The position numbers and the translations under genes were made by a program. Below, piece by piece: positions 10,396 to 21,397 of a DNA stretch of 27,018 nucleotides. Under the pieces are notes generated by a model, which saw only the letters and a list, made by a program, of their open reading frames with translations, was not told the origin of the DNA and made no database searches. The DNA is taken from the NCBI GenBank assembly GCA_015680685.1, contig MNCI01036534.1, positions 4,860 to 31,877 of the forward strand, in the 5' to 3' direction. Position 1 is the first letter of the stretch; every line of letters begins with the position of its first letter. Source of the stretch: Gnetum montanum (lineage: Eukaryota; Streptophyta; Gnetopsida; Gnetales; Gnetaceae).

Positions 10396-13300
10396 CTACA
10401 CCAGGCATAGCTTCTTCTTGACCCAACACGGGTTGAGCGAGATGTAAGGCCAAGGCACTCCGCTAGGGCCTTCATCTACATCGTCATCCTCCACTTGGAA
10501 GGGCAACTCGGTCCATGTGTTTTCGTTTTGGGGATCAGCTTGCTGAGCTGACCCCTCTGCTAGGTAGTCAGTATAAATTGCAACAGGTGCTTCATTCTCA
10601 GAAGTTATGACCTCTGAGCCTTGTTCCACGCCTACATTATGAATTACTTGCATTGCTACTTCGTCACCGTGGATCACCACTTCTTTGCCTGCGTAAGGTA
10701 GGTGGATCTCCTGGTGTATGGGTGAGGAAACAACCCTAATTTTTGCTAACCATGATCTCTCCAAGATTTAGTTAAACCTGGGCATTTCTTCGACCATGAT
10801 GAATGTCACGCTTGTGGGGAATTAATCCCCTGCTATGAAGTTTATGTGAACTATGCCCTTCACCACAACTTGCACCCCATTGAACGACCTCAGGCATGAC
10901 ATCATTGTGGGCTTGATCTGATCGATCAAGCCCAACTTGTCCACAATGGGGAAGGGGATGACATTTGTGGCAGGCCCATCATCAACATGTACCCTTTGGA
11001 TCCTGTGTTGGCTGACCCGAATTGTGATGAAAAGGGGTGTTGTAGTCACCTAACCCCTTTCGAAATATTCCCTAATAGTGTTGTTGCAAAAGGTTAGTTG
11101 AGGTTGTTCTAGCCCTACAAGCGCAGAGGGAAGCATGATTGAGTAGATCACTTCTTCCTTTGCTAGCATGTCTTCGTTGACCGGAGTCACTGTCAACATG
11201 CGAATCAGAGCCTCACGGTGTGGGATAGATGTCATAATCAGGTCGTACAAGCTCAATGTAGTGTTTTTTTAGAGCTTGTTTGACCTAAGTGAGGGCGTCC
11301 AAGAGATCTTGGCTTCCCCCCTGCTTAATGCTCTCCTCCTCTTCTACTCATCCCAGAAGATGAATTTCTCGAGGAGGGGCCACTTCATATCTAGGTTCAA
11401 AACCTTGTTGGTAGAGCAGCGTAAGCTATCTGGTCATATTGACATTCATCTTTGGTGATGAAGGCATAGATGCAAGGGACGAAGACGTAGGCTTGGGGGT
11501 ACCTTGGGTAGTACCTCCCTTCGACGGCTCACCCGCGAAGAGAACTTCTCACCTTTTAGGATGAGAAGGCTATTCAGCTATTTGCGTGGGATAGGGGCTA
11601 TCGAGGGCATCAACCCCCTGATGAAAAATGGAGCTAGAGGTGTTAACAGGTGGGGCCATGTGGCTCAGCTAATAGGTGACACAAAGGTGGATGCCCATGG
11701 TGGGACTCTCAGGATGAATGGCTACTGTGAGCTTTGACCAACCGTTGGCAGTGTTGGTGCACTACACTGAGGCACATGGACCATGAATGGCTGCAGGGGT
11801 GGCCTAGGGTCATTGTCAATGCCGATAGAATTGATTACGTAGTCAAAATTTTTTGCGTTGAGGAGATCTGTGTAGACATACATAGATTGGTTTTCGGGGC
11901 GCACTGGGTTACTTTCATCCAACACTAGCTTCCCCTGGTCAATTAATCTTTGGATGTCATCCTGCAACACTAGACAGTAATCTGTGTTGTGACCACACTA
12001 TTGGTGGTAGTCACAAAACCTATCCATCCTGAAACCCCTAGGAACTGGAGGCTCATTGGGCAGGGCCAAAGAGGGATTCCTAATGAGCTCGCAGTAGCGT
12101 TGATGTCTCGCGATTGCGTCTTCTGAAATCTACTTGTGTTGGATGTATCTCGCTACTAGCAGTTGCTTCAAGAGCTCTAAAGGCTTGAGAGGCAGTGGGG
12201 TGAACTTTGAGTGGTCTTTGCGTTGAAAGCTGGGTTTGGGTTGTGTAGATGTCCCAGGTGTAGGGAGAGTAGGTTGCAGTACGTGGTCCTGTTTGGGCAT
12301 GGGGTTAGTTGTAGGTATGGTAGGTTTCTTGCTGTTCTTATTGCCAGTGTTGCTAGATTTGGGCTTGGCCTCGATCACCACAGTGGCCACTGTGGTTGTT
12401 GGAGCCTTATCCTTTCCTTTCTTTGCGAAGGTGTTTTTGTAAGTGATGTAAGCTGGGCCTTTTCTTACCTCGGCCGCATCTTATATGCCCTTAGTCTGAG
12501 TGAAGGCTTAACTAAGAGAGCGAGGAGTGAGGTAGTACAACTTGAACTTAATGAATTCATTCTCTGTGTCCTTAAAGACTTCCAACAAGTGGGCCTCCGC
12601 GATGGGCTCGTGGATTTCTTTAAGGGTTGCACTCCAACACTAGATGAACTTTTGGACCAGCTCTTGCGGATCTTGCTTCACACTCATCAGTTGATCCAAC
12701 GTGGTTTCTAGCTTCAAGTTGTACTTGAAGCATGTCATGAACTAGGTCAGTAGTTCTTCCAAAGTTGAAATAGATGAGCATGGCAATGTGCAGTACCAAT
12801 CTAGGGCTTTCCCGACTAAGGACATGGTGAAGACATGAATGATAATGTGTGGCCATTATTGCAGTAGCAAAGATTCAGACCTAAAGATAACAAGATGTAC
12901 GTTGGGATCCCCCTCTCCATCGTACTTCGTAAAGTGTGGGAGTGACATTACTGGGGGTAGGCAGAGATTGTAGGGATGATGGGGTCATCCTGGTAGAAGT
13001 CTATGACTTGTACCATGTCAGACCCAGCAGCTTTGAGGCATTTGATTTCCTCAGTGAGGGTTTGGATGAGCTGGAATGCTTGGTCCAGGCCCAGTGACGT
13101 TGTAGATAGTTGGGGAACTACGAAGGCAGCTCCCACCTGTGGCATGGTGGGGGTGGCAGCATGACCCATTGACGATGCCACCAAGATGACCCCTGCGAGC
13201 GGTGTTGTTTGTGTTGTCCACCACTTGGTAGGTGGTGTTGTTAGGGAAACAACCATGGGTTAGGCTACCGGATGGACCACTTGTGTCATCGGTAGTGTAG

Positions 13301-14216
13301 ACCATAGCCCCGTGTTGGGTTGTACAATCTACAAGGCTTGGTGGGTTTGAGAGCGAGCGTAGTGAGACATCTACAATGCTTGCGAAATAGACAAAGAGGC
13401 TAATGGGGCCCACCATGTGGACGGGCCGGGGCCCGTCACAGTGGATGGAATAGACATGAATGTAGGAATGGAGACAAAAGTCACATACGACTATGAAGTA
13501 GGCATGGTATGAACACGTGGTAGGGTATCTATGATTGGTGTATGATGCGCTATAGGAACGTACTGCTGAACAATTTGCAAAGGGATAGTAGCTACAAATG
13601 ACACAGGTGAAACAGGCGAAAGAGGATGTTGAAACACTGCAGGGTTGGCGTGGCTACCCATAGCAGATGTAATCACGGATTACAGAAGCGTAGGCATAAT
13701 TGCAAAGGGAGCAGTGACAAACAACGGCTTTGCCCAGAAGGACTGGGTAGAAGGGACCAGAACGGGGTTGGTTGGACCTCCCTCATCTGATTGGGAATCT
13801 AGTTCCTCCTGTCCATCCTGGAAAGCATTATCTTGGTTGGATGCTATGTCTTGTTGCTCCCTAAGCCTAGCCAATTGGATTAGTTGGTCTACCTATGTCA
13901 AAGGTAAGGTAAGGCTGGGATTAGGAAAAAATTCCTTCCTGTTACAGTAAGCAAACTCCAAGCTACGTTTGTCTTTGAGTTCGTGTATGTCTAAGGGTAG
14001 ATTTTCCTACACCTTTGAATAGAGGAAACTGTAATGCTCATGTTGCTGGGCCAATTCCTCAGGTCCCCAGTTTTGGATTCTGAGGGATCAACGTGTTTCC
14101 AGCATCGAATTCAATGGTTGTTCGGCACCAATAGTGCCTTGAACCATGATGGAAACTTCAACGTTAAAGGGAATCTCCACGTTGAAGGCATTAGCAGCAA
14201 TAGTTGAAAAAGCCAT
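10396..14216 (-). pseudogene. gag-pro: Element A gag-pro (decayed)
   Basis: This would encode the coat protein and aspartic protease of the element. The ATG at 14216 opens a frame that continues, with stops, to about 12950. A frameshift then moves into the capsid frame. The capsid part carries FTKYDGEGDP near 12930-12880 and ALDWYCTLP near 12813-12787, both typical of Ty3/gypsy Gag. A zinc-knuckle-like segment (CDYHQ, then CGHNTDYC) lies at 12016-11974, with a TAG inside it at 11998-12000. The protease, in the same frame, has its active-site block VHVDDGPATN at about 10995-10968, followed by a PVDKLGL-like stretch typical of retroelement proteases. A further segment follows as far as the TAG at 10396-10398. 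Known Tat elements fuse gag and protease in this way. Many nonsense codons make it inactive. Confidence 0.85.
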
Positions 14217-14962
14217 TATAAGCTAAGTAGTTTTGCAATAGGAAGAACAAATTGGAAAGCAATCAAATAGAAATCAAAAAGTCTTTATGTCTTGCGAGGC
14301 TCCCGGGGAACCGTCGAGGCGACTGATCTGTACAACACAAAGCGTAAACAACTACGAGAGGATGTCACATTTATGCTAGTTCATGATAGGGTACAGAGCA
14401 CATGCAAGACTACCGTAAGTTGGACAAGTTAACTAGCTATCAAAGGCTTTGCATCTCGTAGGGTCCCCAAGGAACCATCAAAGCGATTAATCTGTACCAT
14501 GCGTGATGGGGTACAGAATGCATGCAAGACTACCGTAAGGTCGACAAGTTAACTAGCTATCAAAGGCTTTGCATCTCGCAGGGTCCCCAAGGAATCGTTG
14601 AACCGACCGATCTATACCACACGCGATGGGGTACAGAACACATGTAAGACTACCGTAAGGTGGGCAAGTTAACTAGCTATCAAATGCTTTGCGTCACGTA
14701 GGGTCCCTGAGGAACCGTCAAAGCGACCGATCTGTACCATGTGTGATGGGGTACAAAATGCATGCAAGACTACCGTAAGACAAGCTAGTTAACTGGCGAT
14801 TAAAGGCCTTGTGTTCTATAGGGCTCTAGAGGAACCGTCGAGGCAACCGATCTGCACCGCACCAAGTGCAAACAACCACAAAAAGGATGTCACATTTACA
14901 CTAATGCGTATCAAGGTGTAGAAGGCTTATAGAACTACCATGACACATAGAAAGGCATAAAA
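14217..14962 (-). other. 5' leader of element A
   Basis: Untranslated sequence lies between the primer-binding-site candidate and the gag ATG. Most of it is the tandem array at 14291-14940, listed separately. The 70 bases next to gag are A- and T-rich. Long leaders are normal for Tat-lineage elements. Confidence 0.7.
14291..14940. repeat. 120-bp tandem repeat in the leader
   Basis: Equivalent positions recur exactly 120 bp apart at 14451, 14571, 14691 and 14811, marked by GCATCTCGTAGGGTCCCC-type sequence, then ATCTGTACC, GGGGTACAGA and CATGCAAGACTACCGTAAG. The first unit (14291-14450) is 160 bp. It and the last unit carry an extra segment of about 40 bp containing AACAACTACGAGAGGATGTC or a relative of it, which the three middle units lack. 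Divergence between copies is clear, so the array is not recent. Confidence 0.88.
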
Positions 14963-14980
14963 GCCCTCCTTCTAGTGCCA
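14963..14980 (-). other. Primer-binding-site candidate, element A
   Basis: The plus strand reads GCCCTCCTTCTAGTGCCA, ending in CCA like a tRNA 3' end, six bases from the TG that starts the LTR. All 18 bases are identical in element C at 20346-20363, although the neighbouring sequence has diverged. I cannot match it to a particular tRNA from memory. Confidence 0.6.
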
Positions 14981-15584
14981 GAAAACTGTAGTGACTAAAA
15001 ACGTCAGTGGCTGGAAAACACCGAGGGGTCGGCGGGAGCAATAGTTTTGACCTCGTATACGCGGGAGGGCGATGCTGGGTGTGAGCAGATATGGAACACC
15101 CTGAACAGTCTGGTCGATCAGATAGGAACTTAGTCAAAGTCTATATAGCCTTTTACAACATGTAGTTTGAAAATGGGAACGAAAGCATGAAGTAATGCTT
15201 AAATATAAATAAGGTAAAAACCAATGTAAAACACAACAATAAGTAGGAAACAAAGTGAAATGTAGTTAGAAAAATGCACCACTCCAAAGCTACAAGCTTG
15301 CTCTATCAAGATGGATATAGTTGGTTACAGTGTTGAGGAGTGCAGAGATACCGAGAGTAACCAGGGTGTGTAGAGCAAAATGGTGGTGTGCTTGGCATGG
15401 ACTTGGGAGCTGACACTGTGAAAATTCTACCAAGGTGGTAGAAAGGGGACATAACAAAATGCTAGCTGAAAATGCTAACTATTTGCAGTGTCAAACAAAA
15501 AGCTTACAATGCTCACTGCTCAATGTTACAATGCCTTTTTTTTAGAACATCCGGGGCCAACCTTTCGAGCGTTGCTCATTGGGG

Positions 15585-15592
15585 TATTTATA
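15585..15592 (-). promoter_or_regulatory. TATA box of LTR A
   Basis: The minus strand reads CCTATAAATACCCC. This is a strong plant TATA match inside the LTR, with transcription start expected near 15560. The 3' LTR is truncated and lacks this part. Confidence 0.7.
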
Positions 15593-16183
15593 GGGATAAA
15601 GGACAAGAAAAAGGAGTGGTTTGGATGCCACATGCCATTGGGCCCATGTTGACTTGCTTGTGCTACATGTGCCATGTATGACCATTGGACCTACATGACT
15701 ATTGTAATGCAAACCTGCCATGCCGTAATTGTGAGCCTACCATGCCGTAATTGCACCGTCAGCATCTGGAGACATGTGCCAATGATCCAATTAGGTGAAA
15801 TGCATTGATGTCACACAACCACCTACATGATTTGCTATGCTTCATAGCATAGCATCTTGTTGTGCCTTCTGCTACATGTGTGTTGCATACTTGCTACGCT
15901 ATGATACACTACGTAGCATAGCATAGTGTAGCGACGGGCCTTAGTTTTGAAAACTTTGCCAATTTGCGAACTTTGCTTCCTGCACTGTGGAACTTGTGAC
16001 CTTGCTGATCTTGCCGTTTGAGTTGCCTTCTGTCACCTTCATAGAATTTCCATGCCTTGCTATGCCATGTAGCTCAGCGTAGCGTAGTAGCAGACATGGC
16101 CCATTGCTTGCTGATGGAAAGAGATATTGCTAAAGGACTTGAAGTCGGGCTAGGGGATCGACCGTGTAGTTTTTACTACACTA

Positions 16184-16200
16184 TGCTATGCTGCATAGCA
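16184..16200. repeat. LTR palindrome TGCTATGC/GCATAGCA
   Basis: This is the counterpart of 561-579 in the 5' LTR. It has 8-bp arms around one base and is followed by CAGCATAGCATAGC, which gives alternative pairing partners. Confidence 0.75.
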
Positions 16201-16556
16201 CAGCATAGCATAGCACTAAGTTCTGCGATCATTTTCTGAAGCTTGCTATGCTACATAGCGGGGCATAGCGTAGTGTAGCAGACTTTCTAACTTAGAAAAC
16301 TTGCCGAACTATTTCGTGCATCCTAAGAGCTGTTGTCAACTCCGCGCATTGTTCCTGAGTAGGTTTTTGACAAGCCACACTACTTGGCTGGATAGGCAAG
16401 ATGATCCGTGGAGCCTATTTTCACCCAAAGTAGAAAATTTACCGAACTGGTCGACCTGAGTTTAGAGCATTCTCCTCCTGAAGAACTGTCGTAGCACTGT
16501 GTGAATTGCAAGCCTTGGTGAAGCGAGAATGACTTCAAATTTTTTGGGATGTTTCA

Positions 16557-19500
16557 ATGTGAAAGGTGGATTTCTTGATGGATTAGGAAGGAGACAACCT
16601 GTAGCTAGGCTAGCTTGGGCCTACCCAAGATTAGGTTGAAACCTGGCATCTCCTCAATCACTATGAATTCAGTAGGGATGGGAAATTTCTCCCTAGCCAC
16701 AAAGACTATCTGATAGTTCCCCTCATGATAACACGTGACCCATTGAAGGATTTCAAGTATGTTGTCTTTGTTGGTTTAATTTGATCAACAAGACCAAGTT
16801 GATCAATGACTATGTACGAGATGATGTTGGTTGCCGCCCCATTATTGATGTGTACCCTATAGATTTTGCACTCCTCCATGCGGATGGTGATAAACATCAA
16901 CATACTAACAACCTAACCCTTCTCAGGGTCCACCTTGATCACCTTATCATGAAATGAATAGAGGCATTAAACTTGATTCCTATAGGGGAGGAGGCAACAT
17001 CATAGCATGGATGAATTGCTCATCTACTTGAATGTCCTCTATGATAGGGATGAAGGTCAACATGTGTACTAACACTTCATGGTGGGTGGAGGAAGTCATT
17101 ATCAAGTCATACAGGCTCAACACTATATTTTTTTATTTTAAAGCCTATTTAACTTATGTCAATGCATCAAGGAAGTCCTTTCCACTATCTGCCACTTTGT
17201 TATTGGCCTTCATATCCTCCATGCGGGTCAAGAGACAAATCTCTCATGGAGGAGATTTGGGCTTGACTTACCTTATTTTCTTTAGAGCCTCAATGCTCCA
17301 TTATTTGATGCTAGTTGTCGTGGTCTCTTTGGTTATAGGCTTTGGTGTGCCTAATGCCCTTTACTCCTAATTTTTCCTAAGCATTTGATCAGTAAGAAGC
17401 TTGTTGGGCCTCCCGAGTTGCCATCTCGATTGCCTATTGGTGTTGGCTATAGGATGGGGCCTTGGGTGAACAAGAACTAATGCATGGCCCACCATAAAAC
17501 TCTAAATAGTTTGGGAGTTTACATGTTGCAGTGCTCTTATGATGAAGGGTGACTGGGCTATTGCTGCCACAATGTGTTGCAAGGCCAAAACCACAAAGGA
17601 TGACATGGGTGCCTAAGAAGGTGCTCTGATAACAAAAGGGATCCTCAAACTAGTTGGGGATGAGGAGGCCTCGATGTCACTAGAGGGTGCATGAATCACA
17701 AATGGTTCATGCATCAATTCTGAATCATCATCAACCTAATAGCATTGATGATGTACCCTACACCACTTTCATTGAAACGGTCTTTGTAAACCCCCATTGA
17801 TTGATTTTGGGGGCACACTAGGTTGGTTGCATCAAGGACCAACTCACCCCTATCAATCATGCATTGTATGTCATCCTACAATGCCTTGCAAAAGTCTATG
17901 TTATGACCTTGCAATTGGTGATATTGGAAAAACTAGTCCAACATAAAATGCTTAGGGATTGGAGGCCCATTAGGCAGTGCAGCTGAAGGATTCTTAAGGA
18001 GCTTGCAATATTGATCATGTTTGTTTTGAAAGTCCTTAGACATTTGCTTATACTGGATGCGTTCAACATGAAGTAGTTGATCTAAGAGCTCCAACTACTA
18101 AATGGGTAATGGTTTGTATTTTGAACAGTCCTTGTGCTTGAAATTAGGCCTTGTAGCAGTTGGTGCTATGACCGTCAATGACGTGAGTTGGTTGTTTGTT
18201 GCTATGCTAGAGCCAACTGCTTTGTTGTTGTTGGGTAGGGCCTTGGATGGATTAGCCATTGGTTTGGTTATTGGCTGGCTTAGAGTCATTAGCCACCATT
18301 GCGATGATTGTAGTGCCTGCTTCCTTTTCTTTCTTTGCATGCAAGTTTTTGCAGGACATGTAGGCTAGATCCTTACTAGTCTTTGCTACATCTTGGATGC
18401 TCTTGGTTTGAGTAAATTCTTGGCTTAAGGACTACAAGGCAAGGTAATACAATTTTGACTTTATGAAGTCACTCATTGCATCTTTGACAATGGCTAGTAG
18501 GTGCATTTCTGTGATGGGCTTGTGGATCTCATTGAGCAAGGTACTCCAACATTGAATGAATTTTTGCATGAGCTCTAGGTGGCTCTGCTTAACTTGCATT
18601 AGCTAATCTAGGGTCTCCTCAAGCTTCAAGTTATACTTGAAATGAGAGATGAATTGGATAAGAAACTCCTCCAAAGAAGTGATGAAGGCCCTAGGAAGTG
18701 CACAGTACCAATCTAGTGCCTTGCACATTAAGGACATGGTGAACACATGGATGATGTCATTTGGCCATGCCTACAGTAGAAGGCATTCTAATGGGAAGGT
18801 TACTAGATGGGCATTAGTATCCCCTTCACTGTTGTATTTGATGAATTGGAAGAGAGGGACCTTAGTGGGCAATGTAAGTGGTGGAACTGCAAGACTAATT
18901 GGGTCATCCTAGTAAAAGTTCCATCACATGAACTATTTCAGAAGAGGTGGCCTTGAGCTGCTTAACCTCTTCAGTGAGGTTTTAGATCTACTAGAATACT
19001 TGATCCAAGCCTAGTATGGTTGTGATAGGCTACATGGGTTGTGTCACCTACTATGGTTGTTGTGTGGTCCATGACCTGACTCTAGGTTGTGTGACCACAT
19101 GCAATGCCTATTGTGTGAGCTATGCCATGGACACATCACCTAGGCCCCATCATGGGTTTGTAGTTTGGGCTATTGTAAAAGGTGCTAACATGACAATGGG
19201 GACAAATGACACTTGAGTCACATATGGTGAGGGAGGAATGTGCATGATGTGCACATAGAATTGTCTAGATGCAAAGATTTCTAGCACAATAGGTTGAATG
19301 GCCTAAATAGGTTGAACATGCTAGATAAGCTGCAAAGGCAATGTAGGCTATGAAGGAATGGTGAAGAACACACTAAAGGAAAAGCTAAAAGGAAAAGCGA
19401 CATCTTGGTGCATCTACTGTGTTTGGTGAGTTGCCACCATAAGCATTGACCTGCGTGGTAACACCGAGATATGGGATAGTGGAGGGATAAAAGTAGAGGT

Positions 19501-19824
19501 TTTTTGCTAGAATGAGGCATGGAACAAGCCATCATGCTTAGATTGAGCCTCAAACTCTTCTAGCTTCTCATACAAGGGCTCCTCATAGTCAGTCCCTGCC
19601 TCACATCCTATGTTGCAGATGAGGTTGTCTAGCATCCACTAGTAGTCTTCCGTGAGTGGGATAAAGTCAAAATCGAAAGAGAACCATTCCCTCCCATTGT
19701 GATGAATGAGCTTACAACTATGTTTGGTGGTCATTTCATCATGGTCTAAGTACAAACCTGCCTGGAGTTTTGCGTAAACGAGGTTGTATTGCTCATTGTT
19801 GAGCACCCTAACCTTAGGAGGCAA
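16557..19824 (-). pseudogene. gag-pro: Element C gag-pro, truncated and decayed
   Basis: The capsid part carries FIKYNSEGDTNAHLV near 18845-18795 and KALDWYCALP near 18730-18700, clear partners of the element A motifs. A basic linker follows (18340-18098), ending in KDCSKYKPLP, the partner of KDHSKFTPLP in A. The zinc-knuckle region near 17940-17880 is badly decayed. The protease block at 16903-16706 keeps the sequence around LGLVDQIKPT, but its active site reads INNGAATN where A has VDDGPATN, so the catalytic Asp is lost. The sequence ends at 16557 where element A begins. The N-terminal part (19824-19000) shares no obvious motif with element A, and its true start is unclear. Many stops are present. 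Confidence 0.8.
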
Positions 19825-20345
19825 GTTGTGCTACCTAAAAGATTACCTTTGTGTTAGGACAAGCCCCCTCAATCCCAGAAAGGTCAATCAAGATTTCTCA
19901 CTAAACAGGCCAAACAACGACCATGCTTAAAGTAGAGGTTAAACGCTACTTGGGGTTTATGGTGCAAAGGAGAAGTGCGAGAACATGAAAAAAAATGGCT
20001 AAGCATAAAATTGCTAAAAAATTGGCTAAGTGTGAAAGTGTAGGGGAATGATTAAGTATAAAAGTGCAAGGAAAATGACAAACTATGGAATGCACAAAAA
20101 AATAACTAAGTATAAGTTGCTGAAAAATGACTAACTCTAGGCCTATGCTCAGAGTTGACTACGCTCACTATGTTGGAGCCAACTATGCTTTATTGAGGAC
20201 CCAAAATTTGGCTAAGTGTAAAGTATACACTAGTGTTGTTAGGCAGGATTCTAGGGGAATTGATGATAGGGTCTAGTCTACACCAATAGTGCAAAGAGCA
20301 TGCAAGGCAACAACTAAGGGATGGATGAAGAAGGAAATGACGAAG
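19825..20345 (-). other. 5' leader of element C
   Basis: Untranslated sequence lies between the gag remnant and the primer-binding-site candidate. At 19990-20130 it holds degenerate A-rich short repeats around CTAAGTATAAAAGTGC. Only one unit resembling the 120-bp leader repeat of element A can be seen, near 20260-20320, so the array was not expanded in this copy or has been lost. Confidence 0.6.
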
Positions 20346-20363
20346 GCCCTCCTTCTAGTGCCA
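20346..20363 (-). other. Primer-binding-site candidate, element C
   Basis: This is the same 18 bases as at 14963-14980, again six bases from the LTR edge. Conservation in an otherwise decayed region supports a functional site when the element was active. Confidence 0.6.
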
Positions 20364-20369
20364 AAAAAT

Positions 20370-20804
20370 TATAATGACTGAAAATCTCAAAGGCTAGAAT
20401 CAGAGCATTGAGAGGTCTACGGTTGCACAACCTTGACCCTGCTTCTATGTGGGGGTCTACTAGAAAATGGAGATGGGTGCCTAGAATGGTCTTGTCAATC
20501 GAACTGGAACTTAAGAATGTTACAAAAAATGAATGCAAGGGGTTTGCATAGTGTTTACAATGTCCATGGTGTTTACAACAGTGAGCATAGTTAAGGGTTA
20601 CAATGCAAAATGAGGGTGCAAAAGCATGAATTTATGCAAGAAAACTACAAGAAATGCTAGCTAGATGCTAGAATATGAGTAAAAATGCTAGAGATTGCAC
20701 AGAGAATGAACGAGAGAGAAATTAGCACCACCCTAGATTGGGGAGCGTAGTTAACTACAAAGAGAAAGTGAGGAGGTACACGATGTACAGATAGGCATAG
20801 TAGG
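20370..20804 (-). repeat. Partial 5' LTR of element C
   Basis: The left edge reads TATAATGACTGAAAAT, matching the LTR edge of A (TGTAGTGACTAAAAAC) with the terminal TG mutated. Weak similarity to the U5 part of LTR A continues to about 20750. The sequence stops at 20804, where the LTR of B begins. The rest of this LTR should lie beyond the far end of element B, outside the window. Confidence 0.55.
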
Positions 20805-20998
20805 TGTAACGACAGAAAACGTCGGCAGCTGGAAATACCGAACGAGGTTCCGTGTATACAGTTTTAACCACGGATCCGTGCGAGGGCTATGCTGGAAAAA
20901 AGCGAATCCGCGACACCCTGAACGGTCTTGTCGATCAGACAGGGACTTACAGGTCAGTAAAACGATGAAAATTACGGATCTTTGCGTGTTTCGATTTA

Positions 20999-21259
20999 NN
21001 NNNNNNNNNNNNNNNNNNNNNNNNNNNNNNNNNNNNNNNNNNNNNNNNNNNNNNNNNNNNNNNNNNNNNNNNNNNNNNNNNNNNNNNNNNNNNNNNNNNN
21101 NNNNNNNNNNNNNNNNNNNNNNNNNNNNNNNNNNNNNNNNNNNNNNNNNNNNNNNNNNNNNNNNNNNNNNNNNNNNNNNNNNNNNNNNNNNNNNNNNNNN
21201 NNNNNNNNNNNNNNNNNNNNNNNNNNNNNNNNNNNNNNNNNNNNNNNNNNNNNNNNNNN
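20999..21259. other. Assembly gap (N run)
   Basis: There are 261 undetermined bases inside the LTR of element B. A further single N occurs at 21710. Open frames that cross this run have no meaning. Confidence 0.99.
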
Positions 21260-21397
21260 TAATAAGCTCCAAAATAGTCGAAGGCAGAGTCTAGAGAAGC
21301 ACAACAGTTCGACACTTTTTCTTGTGGCGCATGAATAACTTGTCTTTACGCTCGTTACGCGGCGGTGCATATCATTGCGTATTTCATCACTAAGGCT

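Larger units (their letters stand above)
470..16556 (-). mobile_element. Element A: Tat/Ogre-like Ty3/gypsy retrotransposon
   Basis: This is an almost complete, decayed LTR retrotransposon read on the minus strand. The order is 5' LTR, primer-binding-site candidate, repeat-bearing leader, gag-pro, a long spacer, pol (RT, RNase H, archaeal-type RNase H, integrase), a spaced-repeat array, 3' UTR, polypurine tract and a truncated 3' LTR. The two LTR copies share their last 465 bp or so. The second RNase H and the absence of a chromodomain place it in the Tat/Ogre group, whose members are unusually large. The 5' end joins directly to the gag-pro of element C at 16556/16557, so A appears to have inserted into C. 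The next five bases, ATGTG, are the candidate target duplication, but the other copy cannot be seen because the left LTR is truncated. An antisense gene lies inside the spacer. Confidence 0.88.
14987..16556 (-). repeat. 5' LTR of element A
   Basis: This complete LTR of 1570 bp starts TGTAGTGAC and ends GTTTCA on the plus strand. Its right part is duplicated in the 3' LTR at 470-934. Its left end resembles the left ends of the LTR of B (20805) and of C (20370). A TATA box at 15585-15592 splits it into a U3 of about 960 bp and an R/U5 of about 600 bp. The U3 is rich in short palindromes built from GCTATGC/GCATAGC. The right end joins element C with no polypurine tract, as expected for a 5' LTR. 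Confidence 0.85.
16557..20804 (-). mobile_element. Element C: older relative, gag-pro half only
   Basis: On the minus strand this fragment shows part of a 5' LTR (20804-20370), a primer-binding-site candidate, a leader, and gag-pro down to just past the protease. There it is cut by the 5' LTR of element A. Its 5' LTR is in turn cut at 20804 by the 3' LTR of element B. Codons are more decayed and CpG looks rarer than in A or B, which agrees with greater age. No pol of C is visible in the window. Confidence 0.75.

Noticed and set aside
14901-15137. Related open frames at 14901-15137, 20314-20538 and 20751-20998 that look like a conserved small protein
   Set aside because: The similarity is at DNA level because all three cover the primer-binding-site and LTR edge or the LTR edge alone. 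Frames are not preserved in a coding manner.
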